DNA from: Hirudo medicinalis
Lineage: Eukaryota; Annelida; Clitellata; Hirudinida; Hirudinidae
Assembly (NCBI GenBank): GCA_011800805.1
Contig: MPNW01000083.1
Location: 1-64,000 of the forward strand
Length of the DNA: 64,000 nt
Reading direction: 5' to 3'
Shown: positions 40,329 to 52,500 of the stretch, piece by piece
How the letters are laid out: each line of letters opens with the position of its first letter
Numbering within the stretch: the stretch's first letter is position 1
Position numbers and translations under genes: made by a program
The notes under the pieces: model-generated
Databases searched by the model: none
What the model was told of the DNA's origin: nothing
The model's input: the letters and a program-made list of their open reading frames with translations, nothing else

Positions 40329-43300
40329 CTAATTTTCACCAGCCCCAATCTCATGGGGTTGGGAGATGCTGCGATAATATTCCACCATAACCTTCCAGGC
40401 ACGGGGAGACATGAAACCATTGGGTGGGTCAATTCCAGCCTGGGCCATTGACCTCATCTTTGTTCCAGAAATGAAGATGAAGTCCTCCTTGTGAGCCTCA
40501 TCAAAGAAGTCCATCTTTTCTTTCTTTGAGTTGTAGGCTGCTACTCTAAAAGGCACAATTTCCAACTGATCCAAGCCAGGAGCCATGGTGAGAACCTAAA
40601 GAACACATAAACAAATGTGCTTTATTAAATCACACATTTAATTGTGATTCGGCCAATTAATCACATAAGCAAGAATCACAGAGGGAACAGATTCAGAGAG
40701 CTTGAGTTTGATTTCTCAGTTTAAACAAAAAATAAAATTGCAAAATAATTGGAGCATTAAAAATAAATTTAATTCAACATTAAAACTGTGATTAAGGTCT
40801 CTAACCTTAGCCCCATGAGAGGGTTCATAAAGGTCCTTCTTTGTGTCTGGGTGTGGCATTCCAGCAGGATCCCTCCCTACGATGTAAAAGTTGGCACCTG
40901 CCGACAGTCTTGCCTTTGCATGCCATTGGACCTTTGAAATAAGAAAATCAATTTCAAGTAAATTTGGTTCTACCGTGTTCATAACCAAACCATATGAGTC
41001 AAGAAAATATATTTAAATGCGGCCTACTTCAGTCGGACCGGCATACATCATGGGTGATGGGAAAATGGCCATCACGGTTGATTTTGGATCGAGCACACCA
41101 TCCTCAAGAAGGCAATGGTGCTGCTTCATCCTCCATGGCAGTGGAACATCATCATCCTTGGTCCACCCCCCTGCATTTTCATGACATTTTTGGTTAAAAG
41201 TAACAATTTAACATTTACAAATGGCAAATCAAAACCACCAAGAGGGTGGAGAAGAAGTATTGGGTTTTTGTAGCCCTTTTCCAATAACTTTCTTCTGGTG
41301 TCAGAAATCAGAAGAGCATGACCATTGTGAATTGGATTTCTCAGTTGAAAGGCAAATACGGCATCAGCCTTAAACACACAAAAGTTAGCAATAACCAGTA
41401 AGATGTTTACAAATTCTCCAACAAAAAGGTTTCTATTGGCCACAAAGATCTAAGTTCATCTAATTAAAAAGACATTTCAAAACAAACATTGAGTTCTGCA
41501 AATTTGTTCTTGAGTTGATTAGGAGTGAGTCTGTAAGAGTCCAGTCCGTCATTCCACTTGATTGGTTCAAGGACTTCCACATCACCACCACAAAGCCAAT
41601 CACCACCCTCATAAATCATCTAATAATCAATTTTAAATTTGTGTGTGATATTAATTTAAGAGTGAGATTTTAACAAGTGACATCTTGAAATGTTCATTTG
41701 TAAATGGAAACAAATAATTTGATTTAAAAAGTCTGCAACATTTCAGACATGGACTTTTACCTCCTTTTAAATAGTTTTTGTAGTTCAAAAATCAGCAACC
41801 TTAACATAAGGATGTCCTTGATTAAAAGTTCCAAACTGTCTGGAGCATCTTTCTTCCTTTCTGTGCTCAAAGAACTCAGGAGTTCGAAGAATGGCCACTC
41901 TCCTGCCACCATGTGACAGAGCAATGGCTTCTGATCCCTTAACTCTCTCCTTGTCCTCATAAGAAATTGCCAAAACAATTGGAATGGACTGGTTGTTGTT
42001 GTGTCCCACTTCCAGCAAGCATCCAAAATGAAGAACCTGCAGATATTCTTTCTCCCTCATGAAGCCACTCAAGGGTGAAGCCCAACCCTCTGACAATATC
42101 TGTACCCACTGGAGGTCTATCTGATGATGATAATAATAAGGTTCAGCAAACATCTTTATTAATTCAAAACACAACTATTGTAGCAATTCCAAAGTCTTGG
42201 AATGATGTTAAGCTGAATTCTTACCTGGACCAACATGTTCAGATAATAATTAACAATTAAGTAATTAAGTAAATAATGAGCAAATAATTAAATACACACA
42301 TTGCAATAAATTAGGTTTGGGCAGTGGTTCCACTATGAACTAAAAAATGGTGAGTGCAAAACCTTCCATCTTCTGAGACATATAAACAAATCATCCAGCT
42401 TTAAATAAAAATCAAATGTACAAGTGCACATTCATGAGATAATGAGGAGCATGTGGGAGGAGGCTGCAACAGTGCAACTCAGCAATCTTGGCTGGAGGCA
42501 TTTCCTCACTCCATTACGAACAGCACTTCAAAGGTGGATGTATATAAGATAAGGGACGTCCCTTATCGTATTAACAAACTAATAACAACCTCAAATAACT
42601 TTTTAAATTACATTACATGTAATAAAATATTATGTATCATGTAGTAAAATATTAATTTATTTTAAAACCAAAACTCATCAATAAAAATATTAACCCAAAT
42701 TAAACTAGAAACAAATTCAAATTGAAATGGTGGAACGATTTGAAAAACCACCATTGAACAGAAATTAGAAGAAAATTCAAGAACAAAGATATTGAAAGAA
42801 CCTAAAACATATTTGACATATTACATTTGTGTAAAATATATTTTATACTATGAAATTTGATTTTATTTTCATTCTGTCTAAACACATGCAAACACACCCA
42901 AATGCAAACAATCATGCAGGAATAATGACAGTAATGTGTTAATGTCTAATGCATTTAATGTGTTAACATCTAACCTATATAACATGTTAATGTCATCTAA
43001 CCTCAGTAATCTCAATGACAGGCAAGAGCTCCATCTCCTTCAGAAACTGCTCCTTTTTATCATCGGGAACAAAATGTTCTTTCACGAGATCCACTTGAGA
43101 CTGCGAAATTATGCCCTGGTCAATGGTAATAAAAAACAAACATTGAGATCAAAATAGATTTCAATTTGACATCAACACGATGTCATCATGCGGATACATT
43201 CAATGACATCGGCAATCATCAAAACATATTAGGTGAACCTTTACATCACAGGCATCAAGATTAAACTTTCAAACATTATTATGACTATGTTAAATGTAAT

Positions 43301-44712
43301 TCATTTTAAACTTGCTTTAAAATAATTTGACTTTTAAACTATCAGTACTACTGAAAGGAGATGCATGGACCTTCTCAATGAGGCAATTGACAATTTGTTG
43401 GATGCATTCGTCAATACTCAGTTCTCCTGCCCTCAAAACCAACTCCGGTTTCTCAGGATGTTCGTAGTCTTGATCGATGCCCGTAAATCCTGAACAAAGC
43501 AAATAATGTGCAACGATATCACTAATATGCAATACTTCAAACAAATCCCTTCTTCAAATTTAATTAACAATTTTCCATGCAAATGCACAAAAGCACTCAA
43601 TTTAAATTCGTCCATTCTCTTAATAAATTCGAACACATGAAACTGATTAAGTTCTGAGCAAGAAATATTGTTGCAAACAGCATTTTTTTATTTTTAGATG
43701 AATGAAAAAATTCCAACCATGAATTTCTCCTTTCCTAGCTTTCTTATACAATCCCTTTGGATCTCTCATCTCACAGACTTCAAGTGAGGTGTTGACCCAA
43801 CACTCTATGAACAACAACCCTGCATCTTCATGGATTTTCCTAGCTTCAAGTCGATCCTGCAATATTTTGTCAAGTCACATGCCAGTCATAAAGAAAGAAA
43901 ATTTATTAGGCAACATATCCATGAGAATGTGGTGTAAATGTAGGCACTTTTTTTATTGCTGTTTATCATAAACATAAAGCAATTAAATAATAGATCAAGT
44001 CCCTCCACAAATAATTATTATCATTGCATAAACACACTGCCAAGTTTATGGATCACTTAGTTACCATTATTTTTATCAAATACAAAAACAAAGACACCTA
44101 CTAATCCATTTCAATTGAACAGTTAATCAATAAGAAATAAGATCACTTTATATGGAACATATGCTATCACCTTTTTGAATGGACTGATGAAACTGGTCAA
44201 ACACACAATGCCACCATCAGCAAAAAGTTTGGAAACTTCAGAAACTCTTCTTATATTTTCCTCTCTTTCTTCTGGACTGAATCCCAAGTCTTTATTTAAT
44301 CCAAATCTTATATTGTCTCCATCTAGACTGTATGAAGGAATGCCCCGATCCACCAAGAATGACTCAAGTGCAAAAGCCAACGTAGTTTTACCAGCAGCTG
44401 ACAATCCTTTTATTAAGCAAGCATCAAAGTTTTTTAACACTTTCAATCTAAGCTCACTTAAGTTGTAAATTATCACTCAAACATACCTGTAAACCAAACG
44501 GTGCAACCTCGGAATCGGCCTCCGTTACCAAGAACTTGACCCCTCTTTGTTCTGGATACATGTTGCTTTTGATACGTTACATCGGTTGCTCTACGCGTGG
44601 AGCGATCGTTCTGCTGAAAAAGATAGTACATCTCAACGTATGTTTAACCAACTGATGAGAACTAACTACTAATGAAGATTCATTTAATAACCTCAAACCC
44701 ATTAGCCTGCAT
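40329..44712 (-). CDS. PAPSS: Bifunctional PAPS synthase (APS kinase plus ATP sulfurylase)
   Basis: Makes the universal sulfate donor PAPS from ATP and sulfate in two steps. Exons (minus): 44692-44712, 44487-44613, 44171-44406, 43718-43856, 43371-43489, 43002-43115, 41800-42120, 41488-41619, 41239-41368, 41028-41170, 40806-40931, 40329-40595. All phases agree and total exactly 624 residues, the length of animal PAPSS. The N-terminal APS kinase half has the P-loop GLSAAGKTT (50-58), [20 protein letters not shown] and [15 protein letters not shown]. The ATP sulfurylase half has [13 protein letters not shown] (HNGH nucleotide-binding motif), [19 protein letters not shown] and FISGTKMR. The start is the Met of MQANGFE because it gives the family length, although the same frame stays open upstream to a splice acceptor at 44874. 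Confidence 0.95.
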
Positions 44713-44874
44713 CCTCACAAGTCCTACGATGAGCACAGTACAGAAGAGGCACCAGCGAGCATCAACGGGCACGCCGTTTACATCAAACAGTGCAGATAGT
44801 ATTTCTTCAGAAACTCGTTGCCAGCAAGTAAGAACTGGATCTAGCTGCGAAACATTGTTAATCGACGACTTAAT
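44713..44874 (-). other. Open in-frame exon segment upstream of the PAPSS start
   Basis: From a good acceptor at 44875-44876 (TTTCAG on the minus strand) the frame is open and in phase with PAPSS for 54 codons before its presumed Met. The sequence includes a hydrophobic stretch ([17 protein letters not shown]). It may be 5' UTR that happens to be open, or an N-terminal extension from an upstream exon that I could not find. Confidence 0.35.
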
Positions 44875-44879
44875 CTGAA

Positions 44880-46484
44880 ATCGTGTGTTAAATTAAATAT
44901 TAACTATTTATATTTAAAAAAACTTTATTTAACTTTATTGACATGCGGTTCAAGGCGGTTTCATTCTTATTTCATCCATATTTTACCGCAATTTCAAAGA
45001 ATTATTTTTGAATTTAAATTTGAAAGATCGAATATGGAGTTTGTAACAGCTTCGTCCAAGAGATGACAATGTACGTTGTTGGAACAAGGAAAGATAGTAT
45101 GAAAACTTATGAAAGCTTATTAAAATGAACAAATTTTCATAAATCCATGCAAAACTACTCAAAATATTTATTAAAAGGCTTCAAAATTTAAACAGATAGC
45201 GATCAGCAAGGGCTCCGTGCTAAATTCACACCGCGTGCAACAATCGCTAAATATGATTGATTCGTGTGTAGCTTCATAATTATATTTACGGGATCGTCTT
45301 ATAACTTCAAGCTCTAAAATCAATCATTAAGTCCACTACCCACTTAATCTAACTAGATTTGGGACATCGGTAACTTTAGCTGCCTTTTGAGTTTAAAATC
45401 CAAGATAGCGGCTTAGGTAACTTGTCGAACAAGATTATTCCATCCAGAGTCATGAACTAACAAGCACAGGTGACCTCCAAATTTCTCTCTCAAAGAGATT
45501 GTAGTCCAAATATATTTATAACATGTAATTTTGGAGTTACAATCTCAGTTGCAGAGACATCATTTCATCAGCTTTTACCACGGGTGGACAAACCCTCGCG
45601 TAACCTGATGAGGTTTTTTTGCTTCTCACCAAATGACGTCCCTGCTGCTCTCAATTGCAGTCACGGGCAATGGTTAATAGTGACTCATCAACGATCAATG
45701 ATTTGCCCGAAACATAAGGTCCAATCGACCCTATCGGAGACAAATTCTAATCGCCTTACTCATTACTTAAAATACCAAGAAAATGTCGAATGAGTACGAT
45801 TTACTAAATGCCAAACTTCCATTTACGAATATAACCTATAATTTAAGATCTTTACTCTAAACCTATAATTACTGTGAATTAGGAGTGGATTTGTGTTCAT
45901 AAGTCCATAAGTTTATATTGCTATGAACGGTCATTTGAGTTGCAAGAAATTCTCAATAATATTTAACATCATTAACAAATCGTGTGATGACGATACCACT
46001 TTTCACTCGTTTCGTTAACATGGGGTTTTGTCAGCCAGCTGCTCAGAGCCTTAAGCAAGTAACCACGCTTGGTGCTAAGATGATAGATCTAATTTAATGA
46101 TTTTCATAAAATAAACATGACGAACTATCCAGAAACCCAGGAGATAATTTAAAAAAAAAATACCAGCATAGGAATTTTCCAGAAGGAACTACTTTTTCAC
46201 AAATAAGACTATCTGCGCAATTTGACGATCAACCAATGGCATTCTTGTTGCTACACGAACGAGCTACAAATAGATACTTTCCTACCGTTCTAAAGAAAAT
46301 AGTTCGTTATAATAACCCGTCTGATAAATTATTAGAAATGCATGTAATAAAATTAATACATAAAAAAATAAATTATTAATAAGTTAATCCATTTAGTTTT
46401 TTATTGACACAAAATGAAATCATTTTCACGCGATTAGTTAAATGCGCAGATGACGTCGTTCGCGTAAGAATTTTGTCGGACATG
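44880..46484. other. Intergenic sequence between PAPSS and the TATA promoter
   Basis: AT-rich. A 107-codon plus-strand frame at 45470-45793 has no recognised family and no evident splice partners. The PAPSS upstream exon and promoter must lie here. Confidence 0.5.
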
Positions 46485-46491
46485 TATAAAA
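46485..46491 (+). promoter_or_regulatory. TATA box of a probable non-coding transcript
   Basis: TATAAAA at 46485-46491 is preceded about 30 bases upstream by TGACGTCG, a CRE-like half site. A pyrimidine-rich start region follows about 36 bases downstream. It is the clearest core promoter in the window. Confidence 0.6.
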
Positions 46492-46520
46492 TGAAGCCAA
46501 CCGGCGTTCGTGATTGTATT

Positions 46521-46563
46521 CTTTCCGTTGTTGCTCGTCTGCGTGGCAGCTCTCTGAAGATCG
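46521..46563 (+). ncRNA. First exon of a probable 5'-TOP-type non-coding transcript
   Basis: A pyrimidine run CTTTCC begins at 46521, about 36 bases after the TATA box. A 43-base exon ends GATCG before a consensus GTGAGT donor at 46564. It has no usable ATG. Downstream sequence for about 7 kb contains no recognisable protein exon on this strand. Short pyrimidine-started first exons are typical of snoRNA host genes in animals; its use here is inferred. Confidence 0.45.
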
Positions 46564-49500
46564 GTGAGTAATGTGGCATTATTTCGGCGGTCGTAGATAT
46601 ATTTTGATTATTATGTTTTAATATTTGTTTTAACCTCCGTTGAAGTATTGACATTCGAGGAGCGACGCGATAGGTTTTATGAGTTCTCGATTTTTGTCAG
46701 CTCGAAGCAGGTTAAAGGTGCGAGTCATACATTTTCAACTTATAGATTATTAGACTGACATTTTGGATCATGATTCATGGAGAAGGTTCTTATACACATC
46801 TCGTAGAGTCTCTACCCCCCAAGTCGTTTGGGGTACGATACAATTTTACGAACCAAGGTTAGTTTCGCGGTTGATTCAGATTTTTGAGGGTTGATGCTAA
46901 AGCATCTCAGTACCGAGATTGAGCATAAGTACCTTTCGAGTTAGATTTGTTTGCCATTAAAAAATTCCTTGTCATAACAGCCTGGCACAGCAAAGAGAGT
47001 TAACAGCTGGCCTGAAGTCTCTGGGGTCTGTCGCTTTTGAAGCAGTCTGTTGTCTCTGCCTCTAGTGGTGTAAACGCCTGCATCTCCCTTAATGCAGTGG
47101 GATGTGTTACCTGCAAATCACATGGTTGGGAGTTGGAGGTTTTAGGGAGTCTGGAAATTAATTTCCTTTAGCACAATTATGTAATTATGCTAGAATAGCT
47201 GGCAACAAAGGATCATCCACAGTTTCTGTTGAAACTAGAAGATTTTAGGGGATCTCCAAAGTCATTGAAATGAGTTCATTTGTGTCCCATGTTGATTATT
47301 AGAAAAGTATGAAAGCTTTGGTATGACTGTTGTGAGATGTGTTTGATGTTGGTAATTTTCCATCCATTATCTTTAGAAGGAAATTATTTGAGCAAAAGCA
47401 TTCAAGAATGGCTCCCAGAAGTTTGTTAGCTAGCTTTCGATGGCGTGAATGCTGCTGAGCTATGGAAATCCCCCAGAGTCTGCTCTGGTGCCTTGTCTTG
47501 CTTGTTTTTCCAGATAATTTCTTGAAGATTCATGGCTTAGATTGTTTCCTCCTTCAAGTCCAGTAACATCTAGGTGGTGCTAATTTTTCATGTAATCAAG
47601 ACTCGGGGTGGAGGATGGTCGATAAAGCTGGGGACTTTAGTGGTAAATTTATTGTTATAGCATTGCAAACATATTTGGGGTGTTTTGCATTTTCTTCAGG
47701 TGAACTCTAGGTTTGGACAAGATTGTGCAATGAATTTTATTGAAGAATGTCTGAAATGTGGATGAAGTTGCTCAGTAGGAGATAGGGTTTCAGTTTCTGT
47801 TTGCACATATATTTCGATATGATAACATGAATGGGAAAAGACCATAATTTTTAGTGTTTGTAGTGGGTCATCTGAATTCGATTAACTGCAAGAAATTGAG
47901 AGTCCTCAGGGTTTTCACAAACACATTGAGTCAGATCGGCAGACTATGGAATTTTTTTGTTTAGAGCCAGATGAGAGATCTGTTTAACTCTGAAATTTGC
48001 AGGTTTTCTCCATTAAGGATTTGTCAGACGTGCATGCCATCAAATAGTTGTGCAGCCTCGTCAAAGATTTGTGTATCAGTTTGTTTTCACATCGTTTTCT
48101 AAAGCCATTGTGATTTAAAGAAAAGACCATCCTAGATTGCATTAGATTTTTAGTTATAATTTTGTCTAGGATTTGTGTGAATTTAATGTGGTCTGCAGGT
48201 CTACCTGAGGTTCATTGTTTCCAGGCATGATTCACAAAAAAAAAACAACATTCTGCTTTAGAACAGCCACCCTATGCTGAAAACAGTCATGGATCATGGA
48301 TATGTTTTTAGCTTTAAATTTGTCTGGATATTTTCTTAATTAGAATGAAACCCACAGGTTTTGAGAATCTCCAAGATTTATCACGACTAAATGCTACGTC
48401 ACTCTGATGACAGCTTTTCGAATAGTGACTTTGCTTCTGCACTGCTAGATTCATCAAGTTGCTGAAAGTTTGAAAATTTGAGTTTGTTAGATTTGAGAGA
48501 TTTGAAGTGCCTGCAAATGGATGGTTTCCAGTTTTGAGTTTTTGAATGAAGTCTGCAGGTACTGGTGACCACATCAGGATTTTGTCGTCCCCACACTGGC
48601 TTTTATGACTCTATCCACACTACCTTTTCTGAAAACGGCGTAACGTTTTTGTTTTTATGATTTGACTGGAGTCAAGTAATCAGTACTAATGTGTTTAAAC
48701 TCAGTATATATATGGATGATTTTCTTAGTTTTAAGTAATCTGGTCGGTTTCTAAAGCCATGTGAAACTCACAGGTGTTCGTGTTGTCCGAGACCATTCAT
48801 CTTTTGACCTACTCAGCAATGCTACCAAGAACACGTATCATTCCTGTTTTTACATTGTGTGTCTGCTTTCGATAATGGATGAATTAAAGTTCAAGGTTTG
48901 GCGAATATATATGCAAGCTGCATGAAGCTACAGGTGCCTACAATGACCCCAAGACATGTCCCATTCATCATCCCTTCACAATTGGCTACATCAACCAGCC
49001 TTTCGCAATTGTTCCGAAATGGCTTAGTTTTCACATTGTTTCATTATTGCTAAAGTCTCCATATATAAAAATCTGCTTTAGATAATGAGCGAATTATAAT
49101 TTCAATTTGAGTGGATATTTATGCATGCCATACAAACTGGTGTCAGCAATGAGCCATGCATCAGCCCTTCACAATTGTTCCAAAATGGCTTTATTGTTTG
49201 AAGTTATTGCTAAAGTCCTCACGCATAAAATTCTGTGTTGATAGGATGAATCAAAGTTTGAATCTGAATGGATATTTAAGCAAACTACACAAAACCACAG
49301 GTATGGGCAAACCCACAAGACATGTTCTCTTGATTCACAATTGTTCCAAAATGGCTTAGTTTTCATTGTTTTTATGTTGTCTCCATGTATGAAGTCTGCT
49401 TTAGATATTGGATGGATTGAAGTTTGAGCTTGAGCAGATATTTGAGCAAGTTGTGCAAAGCTACAGGCTCCAACAATGCTTCAAAGACCTCATCTCTATC

Positions 49501-52500
49501 AGTCTTTTGCAATTGTTCCAGAATGGCTTAGTTTTCATTGTTTTTACATTGTTGCTAAAGTCTCCATGTGCAAAATCTGCTTTAGATGTTGGATGGATTG
49601 AAGTTTGAACTTTGGATATTTGGGGAAGTTTCTCAAAATTACAGTCTCTGACAATGCCCCCAAGACGTGCCCTCTTGATCAGTCTTTTGCAATTGTTCCA
49701 AAATGGCTTAGTTTTCATTGTTTTCACATTGTTGCTAAAGTCTCCTTATATGAAATCTGCTTAGATATTGGATGGATTAAAGTTTGGACTTGAGTGGATA
49801 TTTAAGAAAACTAAAAAAAAATCACAGGTGCAAACAAACTCACAAGATGTCCTCCTGATCAGACTTTCACAATTGTTCCAGAATGGCTTAGTTTACTTTT
49901 TTTTGCATTGCTAAAGTCTTTATCTGCTTTAAGATATTGGATGGATCAAAGTTTGGACTTGAGTGGATATTAAAGCAAACTACACAAAACCACAGGTACA
50001 GGCAAACCCACAAGACATTGTCCTCATGATCAGATTTTCACAATTGCTCCAGAATGGCTTAGTCTTATTTGTTTTTACATTTGTTGCTAATATCTCCATG
50101 TATGGAAATTTGCTTTAGATATTGGATGGATTGAAGTTTGAATTTGAGCAGATATTTAAGCAATTTCACAAGACGTGTCCTCACGATCAGGATTTCACAA
50201 TTGTCCAAAAATGGCTTAGTTATCGTAACATTTCTGAGGTGGTTGTGCATACATTTTTAACATTAAGGATGAATTTTAGATTTATGGTGGAATTGCATCA
50301 TTTAAACCAAGTGAAGTTTAAAGTGATGTGAAAATCACCTCAAGATCAATCATCACGATGCTCATCTGGAGACGTATATCTTTTGGTTTCATGATTCTTA
50401 GTCAATGCAAGATTTGGTATTTTAGACCATCTTCGACTGGCTGCAAAGTTATGTTACTTGTGCTATGTTTAAATTTATTTGAGTTGAGCTGAGTGAGCAT
50501 GCAGATGTCTACTTCAAGATTTATCCTCTTCAGTTGGGTGTGATTTGTTTTCTGCCAGTGTTTTTGCTAAAATTGGTGTCTTAAAACTTGCATCAGATGA
50601 AATGCTCTCTTGATTAATTCAGCTAAATAATTGAGTTCTGTGGGTATTACTAACATTGTTGGGAACTGCCATCTACATCAACTCTAGGAGTGGTTTTTTG
50701 TCATGTTTTGATTAAAGCTGGTTGGATTTTGGATGATTTTTTTTTTTAACATTAGACATGGATGTCTCCTGATTGAGTGAAGTATGGATGATGTGGAGAT
50801 TTGTTACTGTCTACATGCATTCCAGCCACAGAAGTGAAAAAGTGATCTGTTCATCTGATTTTTATTGCTTTGAGGAAGTGAAAGGCATGTGGTCAAGATT
50901 ATCTGCTCAGTGAATTGCTGTTAAACATAAAATCTAGTAATGGAAAGGCCTGAGCAACCTCTTTCATCACCGATTGAATGAGAAACACACTAGGCTGCAA
51001 AGCCTGAGGTTGTGCTGCTTTTGCTGTTGAGATGGAAAGTTATAGGTGTAAATGTTTTGTGTAGAATGGCTACCTTTGAAGTTATCTTTGCTTATTTTAA
51101 TTTTTCTGAGCAGTTTTAGTTCCCTGAGGATAGAGTGCTGAAAGTAATATCAGGTTTAGTTATTTTCATGCTCTGTTAATGAATCTGCCTGTACATTTGT
51201 TTAAGCTAGTGTTTTTTTTAAGCTAGTGCGGCTTTTGTTCTAATCTACGTTACACCCCAAGGCAATAGGCTTCAGCTAACCCTAGAAATTGGAAAGCAAC
51301 AATTTGCATTGAACACTCAAGTTGGAAAGTTTTTGGGGTAATTTATCTTGCTTTTAACTCATTGTGGTTTGCTCATCTGAATGTTTACAGGTTCTTTGGA
51401 AACTCAGTTGCATCTGGTTGTAGGTAATGGAAAGATGCAAAGGTTTGACATGTAATTTTATGGGTTGAGTTGGTGAGTGAATGAGTGCATGTGAACATAT
51501 GCTTAGTCACCATTTATCTTTCAGTATTGGGCTGGGAAATACAGTTATGGATGGAAGTTAATCTGGGTTTGGCTATTTTTCCTGATTTTCCTAGGTGTAG
51601 GTTTGATCATATTTGTTGCAGGCATGGTGGTGCTGTTAGTGGGTAGGATAGTGTGGGATTAATTGAAATTTTGAATGGATGTGCTTGCATCATTTGAATG
51701 TTTTTTTTTAGCTGAGTGAGTGGTTTGTGTTTTATTTCTTACTTTTAGAGTTCATTATGGCAAATATCCACCAGATTGTAACTTTGAATTTGCGTCTTGC
51801 CAGTATTTTGCAAGTGAATGGAAACAGTTTTCCTTTGGTGAAGGAGCTCAGGGCTGACTGTTTTCTTGCGAATCTTCATTTTTTTCCTCTTGGTTCCAAG
51901 GAATCACCAGGAAGACCAGTTCTTTTGTAAGCAGGCTATGCAAGTTTTAAGGGTTCACACACATTTGTACAGATTGTTACCAATATTGCAATAGAAGACA
52001 GAAGACTGATTCTAACTTATTATTTAAACTTATGAAGTAATGAGTTTTTGATGTTGTTGCATCATGTTTTTGTTTTTGATTTTCTCTGCTTTGCTGGTTA
52101 TCTTCAGACCTCCAATCCTTTGCATGTGAGCACACCTGTTAATTCCTTACTTAAGTGGCTGTGGTTCTCAGCTGTTGAGGGGGGTGGGTGGCCCAATTTT
52201 GTGACTTTGTTATCTTCTTGTACTTAGTGTTAAAAAACCTCATTGGTTTTTTTACTAAAGCATTGAGTGGCATCAAGAGCTTTCTCTTTGATGTTTTGGG
52301 CTTGGTGCATTACGTGTCCATTTGGATGTGGGTGCCTGTGCCAAGCAAACTTTTGATTGAGCTTTGCCGGCTTTAGCTAATTGTTTTTCCGAAGTGCTGA
52401 GCTTCGTTGCTGCAGATTTTTAATTGCCTAGTTGATTATGTATATTTCCATGCCCAGGTGGTGCATTTTGTGCTTAATAACATCATGAGCATAAAGGAAA

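Noticed and set aside
45470..45793. 107-codon plus-strand open frame
   Set aside because: No family resemblance and no splice partners; length is within what chance allows in this region.
48785..50270. CRISPR-like array
   Set aside because: Units are long, diverged and lack the short identical repeat/unique spacer pattern; the host is an animal.
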